64,000 nucleotides of DNA. Source: an uncultured Oscillospiraceae bacterium. GTDB taxonomy: Bacteria > Bacillota > Clostridia > Oscillospirales > Oscillospiraceae. The stretch spans positions 1-64,000 of the forward strand of contig CAJULM010000013.1 in NCBI GenBank assembly GCA_910587285.1, written 5' to 3'. Of the stretch, positions 8,375-14,863 are shown piece after piece (the stretch's first letter is position 1; the number at the start of each line of letters is the position of its first letter). The translations under genes were made by a program, and so were the position numbers. Below the pieces are notes generated by a model, which had not been told where the DNA came from, did no database searches, and saw nothing but the letters and a program-made list of their open reading frames with translations.

Positions 8375-9595
8375 ATGGAAAAAATCAGCAAGCAGGCTCT
8401 GTATCAGCTCAAATCCGACCGGGCCAAGGCGTTGGAGGAGGCGGAGACGGCGCTGAACGAGGCGCGCATGGAGGACCACGCCGCCAAAATGGCCCAGGTG
8501 GAGGAGTTCAACAGCAAGATCGCGGCCGTGGAAAAGACGCTGGCGGAGCTGGAGCGGTTCCGCGCGCCGGAGCCGGAGACGGCGGGCGTGCCCCACCCGG
8601 AGCAGGAGCCGGCGGCCAAGGGCTATGACGCGGCGGTGAAGTCCTTCGCGGCGGCGGCCCGAGCGGGATTCCCGGTGAGCAAGGCGGCGGGAGACCTCAT
8701 GTCGGAGGGCGTGAACGACGACGGCGGCTATACTGTGCCCTCGGATATCGTCACCAAAATCATCAGCCTGCGGGAGAGCAAGGAGAGCCTGCTGGGTGAG
8801 GTGCGGGTGGAGACGGTTACCACCAAGGACGGGCGGCGGACCATCAAGAAGCGGGGCCAGCACCAGGGCTTTGCCACGGTGGCGGAGGCAGCCAAGTTCG
8901 GCAAGACCGCCACGCCTCAGTTCACGGTGCTGTCCTATACGATTGAGAAGCGGGGCGGCTATCTGCCCGTGACCAACGAGCTTTTGGAGGACAGCGACAA
9001 CAACATTGTGTCCATTGTACAGGAGTGGCTGGCGGACGAGGCCCGCGTCACGGCCAACAAGGAGATTCTGGCCGTTATCCAGGCCAAGACCGCCCAGGAC
9101 CTGAAAAACCTGGACGGCATTCTCACCGCGTGGGTGCATCTGGGCAGCACGTTCCGGGCTACCTCCAAGCTCATCACCAACGACGACGGCCTGCTGTGGC
9201 TGGGCACGCTGAAGGACGGCAACGGGCGGTATCTGCTCACTCCCAACCCCGCCGATCCCCATCAGCTGCGGCTGTGCGTGGGGCCCCATACCCTGCCGGT
9301 GAAGACCTATGACAACGACACCATCCCCACTGCGAATGGCAAAATCCCCATGATTCTGGGCGATTTGAGGGAGGGCGTGGTGTACTGGGACCGCCGGCAG
9401 TTTGCGGTCAAGGTCTTCGATCAGGCGGTCATCGGCGATTTCAACGCGGCGGAGCAGGACCTGATGCTGTGGCGGGGCTCCCTGCGGGACGACTGCACTG
9501 CGCGGGACGACGAGGCGTTTGTGAACGGGTACATCTCTGTTTCGTCCAGCGGCCAGCAGGGCGGCGGCACGCAGACGCAGGAACCCCAGGGTTAA
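8375..9595 (+). CDS. Major capsid protein, HK97 fold, with scaffold-like N-terminus
   Basis: A 406-residue protein with a long, charged, helical N-terminal delta-like region (residues 1-75) rich in Glu, Ala and Lys. The shell domain begins around NDDGGYTVPSDIVTKI near residue 112. Features such as a long E-loop-like region, GYLPVTNELLEDS and the C-terminal VFDQAVIGDFN support HK97-type capsids. Cleavage by the upstream protease near residues 95-110 is likely. Confidence 0.95.
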   Translation: MEKISKQALYQLKSDRAKALEEAETALNEARMEDHAAKMAQVEEFNSKIAAVEKTLAELERFRAPEPETAGVPHPEQEPAAKGYDAAVKSFAAAARAGFPVSKAAGDLMSEGVNDDGGYTVPSDIVTKIISLRESKESLLGEVRVETVTTKDGRRTIKKRGQHQGFATVAEAAKFGKTATPQFTVLSYTIEKRGGYLPVTNELLEDSDNNIVSIVQEWLADEARVTANKEILAVIQAKTAQDLKNLDGILTAWVHLGSTFRATSKLITNDDGLLWLGTLKDGNGRYLLTPNPADPHQLRLCVGPHTLPVKTYDNDTIPTANGKIPMILGDLREGVVYWDRRQFAVKVFDQAVIGDFNAAEQDLMLWRGSLRDDCTARDDEAFVNGYISVSSSGQQGGGTQTQEPQG

Positions 9596-9608
9596 GGAGG
9601 TATTGAAC

Positions 9609-10007
9609 ATGGCGAAGGCGAAAAAGAGCACGGCGGCCGCTGAGACCGCCCAGGAGACGCGGGAAAGCCAGGAAATGGCCCAGGACATCCAGGCGGCGGA
9701 ACAGGCCGCACAGAGCGGCCCGGAGGAGGAGAGCGAGCTGCTTGGCTGCCAGGATGAGGCGGAGCGTCAGGAGGGCCTGCTGCTGGAGTACGCGGTGACG
9801 GCGGAGAACGGGCTGTATCTCCGGGCGGGCCCCAGCGCGGACAGCGCGGCGCTGGCGGTGCTGCCCTGGGGCGCGGGGGTGTTCGCCGAGGGCGGCGGGC
9901 CGGAGGCCGGATGGCTGCGGGTGCGCACGGGGCGGCTCGCGGGGTACATGATGGAGCAGTACCTGGAGGCGCTGCCGCTGCCGGAGCTGGGCCATGGCGC
10001 TGAGTGA
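9609..10007 (+). CDS. SH3-domain protein in head operon
   Basis: A 132-residue protein. The first half is acidic and Ala/Glu/Gln-rich. The second half is a bacterial SH3-like fold: YAVTAENGLYLRAGPS near residue 60, ending with GWLRVRTGRLAGYM. Such domains bind peptidoglycan or decorate structures. Position directly after the capsid gene suggests a minor head or decoration protein. It overlaps the next gene by 14 nt. Confidence 0.6.
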   Translation: MAKAKKSTAAAETAQETRESQEMAQDIQAAEQAAQSGPEEESELLGCQDEAERQEGLLLEYAVTAENGLYLRAGPSADSAALAVLPWGAGVFAEGGGPEAGWLRVRTGRLAGYMMEQYLEALPLPELGHGAE

Positions 10008-10311
10008 GGCGCGCAGGGCCTCCCTGCTGGCCTACTGCAAGCTCACGGAGCTGGCGGACGACCCGGAGGTGGCGGCGCTGATCCCGACGCTGTATGAGGC
10101 GGCGGTGGGCTATCTGGCCGGGGCCGGGGTGGGTGTGCCCGAATCGGACACACCCCGCGCGGCGCAGTACGACCTGTGCGTGAACTACCTGGTGCTGGAC
10201 GGCTGGGAGCGGCGGGAGGCGTCGGTTGCGGGCACGACAGTGACGGATAATCCGGCGTTTCGGCAGACCCTCAATCAGCTGAAGATGACGGAGCCGGGGG
10301 TGAGCCTGTGA
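9994..10311 (+). CDS. Head-tail connector protein, gp6-like
   Basis: A 105-residue, mostly helical protein in the position of HK97 gp6/YqbG-like adaptors, which build the ring under the portal. Segments such as LLAYCKLTELADDPEVAALIPTL and the closing FRQTLNQLKM fit this family. It overlaps both neighbours by a few bases, showing translational coupling. It contains one copy of a 17-bp palindrome (10135-10151) that also occurs elsewhere in the prophage. Confidence 0.75.
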   Translation: MALSEARRASLLAYCKLTELADDPEVAALIPTLYEAAVGYLAGAGVGVPESDTPRAAQYDLCVNYLVLDGWERREASVAGTTVTDNPAFRQTLNQLKMTEPGVSL

Positions 10312-10883
10312 GCCAAACGAGCGGCCAAGTGGCGGTAGGCAGCCTGAACGAGCGGGTGGAGGTGCTTGACTTCCAAAATGTGTCCGAATCGGGCACGCCC
10401 GCCGTCTGGGAGTGGGACGCGGTCCGGCGCACCTGGGCAAAAGCCGAGCTGATGACACGGCCCAACGTCTACTCGGTTCACGGCCTGGGAGCGGCGGGGA
10501 TAACGTTTATCCTGCGCCGGCAGGGAATTTCCCTTGACAGCGCTCTTCGATGGCGGGGACAGCACTGCCTCATCACCGCCATTCGCCCGCTGGGGCGGCT
10601 GTACCTCACGGTGGAGGCGGCGCTGGTGGTGCTGTCCCAGTGCAGGAATCCCCAAACGGGGGAGACCTTTCCTGCGGTGATGACGGAGAAGTATGTGGGG
10701 CACCAGCAGATGGAGCCTATGGCGGTAAATTTGCACCGGCGGGTGCTGGTGGTGCACAAGACCGTGAAACTTAATCCAGGTTCGCTGGTGGAGGTGGGCG
10801 GCGTTCCGTGGCCCATCACCACGCCCTATGAGCTGGACCCGCACAAGAACGAGTACGCGCTGGAACGGACGATTGATCTATAG
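10308..10883 (+). CDS. Head-tail adaptor/stopper protein with C-terminal extension
   Basis: A 191-residue protein whose first part (NERVEVLDFQ... WAKAELMTR ... VTFIL-type strands) matches head-closure/stopper proteins of the SPP1 gp16 / HK97 gp7 type. It is longer than the usual 110 residues; the second half is beta-rich with WPITTPYELDPHKNEY near the end. It probably closes the connector before tail joining. A 17-bp palindrome lies at 10380-10396. Confidence 0.65.
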   Translation: MSQTSGQVAVGSLNERVEVLDFQNVSESGTPAVWEWDAVRRTWAKAELMTRPNVYSVHGLGAAGITFILRRQGISLDSALRWRGQHCLITAIRPLGRLYLTVEAALVVLSQCRNPQTGETFPAVMTEKYVGHQQMEPMAVNLHRRVLVVHKTVKLNPGSLVEVGGVPWPITTPYELDPHKNEYALERTIDL

Positions 10884-10912
10884 CCTGTGCCGGAAAGGAT
10901 GGTGGACCTGTC

Positions 10913-11389
10913 ATGCAGGAGGCACGTATCGACAAATCAGAGTTGGAGCGGTTGGTCGCAAAACTGGAACGGTTTCCAATGGTGCTGAAGGAGGCCAAGC
11001 GGCAGGCGTTTGAGGCCGCCGCGCCCAAGCTGAAATCGGCGGTTCAGACGGAAATCGGCGGCACAGGTAAGGTCAAGAGCTGGCAGGAGGGATATGTGGG
11101 CTCCAAAGGGGGCTATGCCGCCGCCCGGCCAAAGGCGGAAACCTGGACCGAGAGAACAAAAAAGACGGGCAAACGCTATGCCGTGGGCTATGTGACCAAC
11201 GCAATCAACAGCGGACACCGTTTCCCATCACCCAGCGGGAGAAAGGGGTACAGGCCTGACATCCGCAGCGGGGCCATGAGGGTCCGCGGCAGGGAGTTTT
11301 ATCAGCGGGCCCAGACCCAAGCGGAGGGCGCGGCCCAGGAGGCCGCGGAGCAAATTTTGGACGCGCTGATGAAAAGTCTGGAGGGATAA
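10913..11389 (+). CDS. Tail component, HK97 gp10-like
   Basis: A 158-residue basic protein with the gp10-like opening (ELERLVAKLERFPMVLKEAKRQAF) and a central SGHRFPSP segment. The family acts at the head-tail interface. It lies in the usual place between the stopper and the tail terminator. Confidence 0.75.
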   Translation: MQEARIDKSELERLVAKLERFPMVLKEAKRQAFEAAAPKLKSAVQTEIGGTGKVKSWQEGYVGSKGGYAAARPKAETWTERTKKTGKRYAVGYVTNAINSGHRFPSPSGRKGYRPDIRSGAMRVRGREFYQRAQTQAEGAAQEAAEQILDALMKSLEG

Positions 11390-11392
11390 GGC

Positions 11393-11866
11393 GTGATCAC
11401 CAACAACGATATTTTGGATGCCATCGCGGCGCTGATGGAGGGGGCTTTCCCGGGTGAAAAGCTCTATCGGGATTTCACCCCCACAGGATTTGAGCGGCCC
11501 AGCAATTTGCTGGCGTTTTCCGAAGGCGGGAAGTTTTTCCCCAACGCCTCCTGCGGGGCGGTGGAGCTGCGGCCCAAATTCACCCTGACCACCTTTGTGC
11601 CGGTGGACGCCTATCACCAGCAGGACGACCAGGAGCTGGCCCGGCGGCAAATGACGCTGCTGGGACTGTTCCTGCCTGGGTATATCAGGGTCAAGGACCG
11701 AGCGCCCCGTGTGCTGGACGAGGGGGAGATGGACAACGGGATGGACTTTGCCGCCGTTACCGTCACCCTGAGCTATACGCTGAGCCGGCAGGACTTTATG
11801 CAGATGCAGCAACTGCCCGACATGGGCGCGTTGCACATCAAACAGGAGGTAACAACACATGGCTAA
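11393..11866 (+). CDS. Tail terminator/completion protein
   Basis: A 157-residue protein starting at GTG just after the gp10-like stop. The pattern of an N-terminal helix (ITNNDILDAIAALMEGAFPG) followed by beta strands and YTLSRQDFM near the end resembles tail-terminator proteins of the DUF6838/YqbJ type found before sheath genes. It overlaps the sheath start by 8 nt. Assignment rests mainly on position. Confidence 0.6.
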   Translation: MITNNDILDAIAALMEGAFPGEKLYRDFTPTGFERPSNLLAFSEGGKFFPNASCGAVELRPKFTLTTFVPVDAYHQQDDQELARRQMTLLGLFLPGYIRVKDRAPRVLDEGEMDNGMDFAAVTVTLSYTLSRQDFMQMQQLPDMGALHIKQEVTTHG

Positions 11867-12929
11867 ACTCACAAGTCCCCAGATTTCGGTGACCTTCACC
11901 GAGCTGGGCATCTCCGCCATCACCCGGGGGAGCAAGGGCACGGTGGCCCTCATCGTCCGGGACGAGGCGGCGCAGGCTCCCTTTTCCATTACCCAGGCCA
12001 GCCAGACCCCGGCTGTGCTGGGCAAGGAGACACAGGACTACATCAAGCGGACGTTCCTGGGCTATGTCACGCCGCCCAGGAAGGTGATCGTCTATGTGCT
12101 GGGGGAGCAGGAGGAACTGACGGCCGCCCTGGATTACATGGCGGCCCAGACGTTCGACTACATCTGCGGCCCGGCAGGCTGCACGGAGCAGGAGGCGGCG
12201 GACATCGCCAGCTGGGTGAAAAGCCAGCGGCTGAACAATGGGGCCAAGTACAAAGCGGTGCTGCCCAACCACCCGGCGGACAACTACGCCATTGTGAACT
12301 TTACCGGGGACGCCATGACGGACGGCACCACGGTATGGGCCACGGCGGAATACTGCTCCCGGATTGCGGGGCTGCTGGCGGGCACGCCCATGAAGATTTC
12401 CGCCACCTACGCGCCGCTGCCCGAGCTGAGCGACTGCGCGCGGCTGACCAAGGATGAGAGCGACGAGGCGGTGGGAGCCGGGGAGCTGGCCCTGCGCTGG
12501 GACGGGCGGAAGGTGAAGCTGAACCGGGCGGTGACCAGCCTGATTACCACCAGCCAGGGGATGCTGGACAGCTTCAAGAAAATCAAGATTGTGGAGATCA
12601 TGGACTTGATCCGCACGGACATCTCCGCCACCGCCGAGGACGAGTACGTGGGCAAATATGCCAACAGCTACGACAACAAGATGCTGCTGGTGGCCGCCAT
12701 TCGGGGGTACTTCATGGGGCTGGAGCGGGACCAGTTGGTTCAGCCGGGGTACACGGTGGACATCGACGTGGACGCACAGGAACAGTACCTGGCCAGCCGT
12801 GGGGTGGACACCGAGGCGATGAGCGAGCGGGAGCTGCGGGAGGCGGACACCGGCTCCCAGGTGTTTATTTTGGTGCGGTGCAAGATTCTGGACGCGATTG
12901 AGGATATCCTCGTTGCGGTGGAGATTTAA
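11859..12929 (+). CDS. Phage tail sheath protein
   Basis: A 356-residue contractile sheath protein. The N-terminus (SVTFTELGISAITRGSKGTVALI) and the C-terminal segment GVDTEAMSERELREADTGSQVF are typical of XkdK-type sheath proteins. It contracts during injection. Its presence defines the phage as myovirus-like. Confidence 0.93.
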   Translation: MAKLTSPQISVTFTELGISAITRGSKGTVALIVRDEAAQAPFSITQASQTPAVLGKETQDYIKRTFLGYVTPPRKVIVYVLGEQEELTAALDYMAAQTFDYICGPAGCTEQEAADIASWVKSQRLNNGAKYKAVLPNHPADNYAIVNFTGDAMTDGTTVWATAEYCSRIAGLLAGTPMKISATYAPLPELSDCARLTKDESDEAVGAGELALRWDGRKVKLNRAVTSLITTSQGMLDSFKKIKIVEIMDLIRTDISATAEDEYVGKYANSYDNKMLLVAAIRGYFMGLERDQLVQPGYTVDIDVDAQEQYLASRGVDTEAMSERELREADTGSQVFILVRCKILDAIEDILVAVEI

Positions 12930-12941
12930 GGAGGAGAGCAT

Positions 12942-13373
12942 ATGGCAATGTTAGATCAGCGGGTGATCTCCGGGACCTGGGGCGAGGTGTGGGTGGACGG
13001 CGAGCTGTGGGCGGAGCTGAGCGCGTTCCAGGCCAAGTTCGCGTTTAACAAGACGGACGTGAACCTGTGCGGCGAGATGGCGGTGGGCAGCAAGGTGACC
13101 AGCATCAAGGGCACCGGGTCCATCACCGTCAACAAGGTGTACACCCGCAATGTGAGCCGGGCGGACCAGCTCATGGAGGGACGGGACATCCGGGCCACCA
13201 TCGTGGGCAAGCTGGCCGACCCGGACGCCTACGGCGCGGAGCGGGTGGCGCTTTACAACGTGAGCTTCGACGACGAGACCATTATGGATTTCCAGGCCGG
13301 ACAGGTGGGCAAGACCACCCACCCGTTCACGTTCACCCGGCGGGAGTGGCTGGACGTGATTCAGGCGCAGTAA
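12942..13373 (+). CDS. Phage tail tube protein, XkdM-like
   Basis: A 143-residue protein beginning MLDQRVISGTWGEVWVDGE, characteristic of XkdM-type tube proteins of contractile tails, with the later motif KGTGSITVNKVYTRN. It forms the inner tube inside the sheath. It starts 12 nt after the sheath gene behind GGAGGA. Confidence 0.93.
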   Translation: MAMLDQRVISGTWGEVWVDGELWAELSAFQAKFAFNKTDVNLCGEMAVGSKVTSIKGTGSITVNKVYTRNVSRADQLMEGRDIRATIVGKLADPDAYGAERVALYNVSFDDETIMDFQAGQVGKTTHPFTFTRREWLDVIQAQ

Positions 13374-13500
13374 ACTGGGCGGTCTGGCCGCGCCTGCGCT
13401 CGCTTTGGGGCGGCGATAGGCTACAGGGCGCTGATCGCCGCTCCTGCGTTCGCACAGACGCGGCCAGGCCCCACGAAAACAGAAAGCGAGGGAATCTAAG

Positions 13501-13872
13501 TTGAGCAAGTTTTTGGATCAGATGCTCCGCCCGGAGGCGGCGGACGTGCAGAAAACCCTGCCCACGGCCAAGTACGAAATCAAACGGCTGAGCCGGGCGC
13601 TGGGCGAGCCGGTGGCGGTGGAGCTGCGGGCGCTGCCCTACGGCAAGGCGGAGGAGCTGAGGGGAATAGAGCACGACCAGGAAATCCACATCCTGCTGGC
13701 GGGGTGCGAGGAGCTGCGGGACGAGGGACTGAAGGCCAAGTTCGGCGGGGCCACGCCGGCGGAGACGGTGAAGGCCATGCTGCTGCCGGGGGAAATCGCG
13801 GACCTGTCCCGGGCGGTGGAGCGGCTGAGCGGCTACCGGCAGAACACCATCCGTGAGATAAAAAACGGATAG
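13501..13872 (+). CDS. Tail assembly chaperone, short (G-like) product
   Basis: A 123-residue protein in the XkdN position between tube and tape measure, starting with TTG. Its last codons contain A AAA AAC (13860-13866), a canonical -1 slippery heptamer in the right phase. Translation without slippage stops at 13872. The 127-nt spacer before the gene carries inverted repeats (GGCCGCG near 13386 with CGCGGCC near 13460). Tail chaperones bind the tape measure during tail assembly. Confidence 0.85.
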   Translation: MSKFLDQMLRPEAADVQKTLPTAKYEIKRLSRALGEPVAVELRALPYGKAEELRGIEHDQEIHILLAGCEELRDEGLKAKFGGATPAETVKAMLLPGEIADLSRAVERLSGYRQNTIREIKNG

Positions 13873-14030
13873 AGGAGGGCAGCGACCCGGAGCTGTCCCT
13901 CCTGTACTGGCTGTTCCGCCACAAGGGGGTAATGCCCTGGGCGGCGTATGAGCAGCTGCGCCGGCCGGGGTGCCGGGATTTGACCTACGCCTTCGCCAGC
14001 CGGGAGAGCGAGGGGTGGGGTAAAAAATAA
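13501..14030 (+). CDS. Tail assembly chaperone, -1 frameshift (GT-like) product
   Basis: After slippage at A AAA AAC (13860-13866) the -1 frame continues CGG ATA GAG GAG ... and stays open to the TAA at 14028-14030, adding about 54 residues. The added segment (LSLLYWLFRHKGVMPWAAYEQL) has clear coding character and is typical of the T-part of G/GT chaperones. The G/GT pair is a known feature of long-tailed phages. The ratio is set by slippage. I see no obvious downstream pseudoknot. Confidence 0.8.
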
Positions 14031-14073
14031 CGCCGCCCCGGAGGGGGCGGCGGAAAGAAGTTAGGAAAAGCGG

Positions 14074-14169
14074 CTAAAAGCAACTGGCGTACAGCAAGAG
14101 GCACATAAAAGAAATGACCAAGGTCGGCACAGCAACCCATAGAAGATATTGTTTCATCCTTTTACTCAT
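14074..14169 (-). CDS. 31-residue hydrophobic peptide, antisense in tail operon
   Basis: A short minus-strand frame behind a perfect AAAGGAGG ribosome site. The product begins MSKRMKQYLLW and then has one hydrophobic stretch to its end (VAVPTLVISFMCLLLYASCF). This is the size and shape of type I toxin or small membrane peptides. It lies in module 1 of the repeated block, with a GC hairpin downstream that could end transcription. Function is unknown. Confidence 0.55.
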   Translation of the reverse strand: MSKRMKQYLLWVAVPTLVISFMCLLLYASCF

Positions 14170-14233
14170 AGTGGAGGCCTCCTTTAATTATTTAATATAT
14201 CACAAATTTCTCGAAATTGCAAGGGGTGAAGCC

Positions 14234-14284
14234 ATGCCAAATGAGAGCTTGAATATCTATCTGACCGCTGTGGACAAAGCATAG
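14234..14284 (+). pseudogene. Truncated tape-measure start, copy 1
   Basis: After AGGGGTGAAGCC, ATG begins 16 codons reading MPNESLNIYLTAVDKA, then TAG. The first 12 codons give the same peptide as the real tape-measure gene at 14864, except for synonymous changes. It is a 5' relic, or a mini-ORF formed when the upstream cassette was inserted. Confidence 0.8.
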
Positions 14285-14332
14285 TAGGTGGTGGGGCGGG
14301 CATGAAAACACCGCCCCGGAGGGGGCGGCGGG

Positions 14333-14518
14333 TTAAAGAGATTGAATGGCAATTAGAAAGGCGATTACAAAACAAATCCAGCCAGCGATAAAACGCGGGT
14401 TTTTGGCCAAATCAGATAGGGAGGAAAAGGATGTAACCTGGAGCATAAGGGAATAGAACAAAACGCCGCCGATCGTTCCAAATAATCCTACACCTAAAAG
14501 TGATGTCAATGTGTCCAT
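14333..14518 (-). CDS. 61-residue two-helix membrane protein, antisense in tail operon
   Basis: A minus-strand gene behind AAAGGAGGTGA. It has two hydrophobic segments (LLGVGLFGTIGGVLFYSLML near the start and FIAGWICFVIAFLIAI at the end) joined by a short polar loop (SSLSDLAKNPR). It is module 2 of the repeated block. The topology fits a small inner-membrane protein such as a superinfection-exclusion factor or toxin; neither is shown. Base use is AT-richer than the flanking tail genes, which supports acquisition. Confidence 0.65.
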   Translation of the reverse strand: MDTLTSLLGVGLFGTIGGVLFYSLMLQVTSFSSLSDLAKNPRFIAGWICFVIAFLIAIQSL

Positions 14519-14579
14519 TATGTCACCTCCTTTATTTTTAATTTACCACACATTATTCAAAATCGCAAGAGGTGAAACC

Positions 14580-14651
14580 ATGCCGAATGAAAGCCTAAAT
14601 ATCTACCTGACCGCTGTGGAGAAGGCAGCTTCGGCGGAGGGGCGGGCATGA
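14580..14651 (+). pseudogene. Truncated tape-measure start, copy 2
   Basis: Behind AAGAGGTGAAACC, ATG opens 23 codons: MPNESLNIYLTAVEKA followed by ASAEGRA and TGA. The first 12 residues equal the true tape-measure start. The reading frame then runs into the conserved hairpin tract. It pairs with copy 1 as evidence for duplication of the gene's 5' end. Confidence 0.8.
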
Positions 14652-14684
14652 AAACACCGCCCCGGAGGGGGCGGCGAGGCAGGG

Positions 14685-14804
14685 TCAAAGGCTGTACAGC
14701 CACAGCGTAATTATGCCACAGACTACTAAAACGATGATCCAAATTGTTAGCCTTAGCTTCCAATATTTTTTTTCCTGTTCACTCATATTTTTCCATTCGT
14801 TCAT
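14685..14804 (-). CDS. 39-residue single-helix membrane peptide, antisense in tail operon
   Basis: A minus-strand frame behind AAAAGGAGGG. The product has a charged first half (MNEWKNMSEQEKKYWKLR) and a hydrophobic second half (LTIWIIVLVVCGIITLWLY). It is module 3 of the repeated block, unrelated in sequence to the two other peptides but alike in size class and orientation. Function is unknown. Confidence 0.55.
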   Translation of the reverse strand: MNEWKNMSEQEKKYWKLRLTIWIIVLVVCGIITLWLYSL

Positions 14805-14863
14805 GACCAACCCTCCTTTTATTTAGTATATCACAAATAAACCATGCGTCAAGAGGTGAAACT

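Larger units (their letters stand above)
14031..14863. repeat. Three tandem modules: GC hairpin, antisense small gene, tape-measure start
   Basis: The block between chaperone and tape measure repeats one plan three times. Each has a GC hairpin (GCCCCGGAGGGGGC core, near 14034-14050, 14311-14330 and 14656-14675), then a small minus-strand gene with its own AAGGAGG site. Each ends with a copy of the tape-measure ribosome site and first codons (MPNESLNIYLTA). The first two copies stop after 16 and 23 codons; the third is the real gene. Copies 2 and 3 share an identical GGGGCGGGCATGAAAACA tract before the hairpin. This looks like repeated cassette insertion with duplication of the target. Confidence 0.85.
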
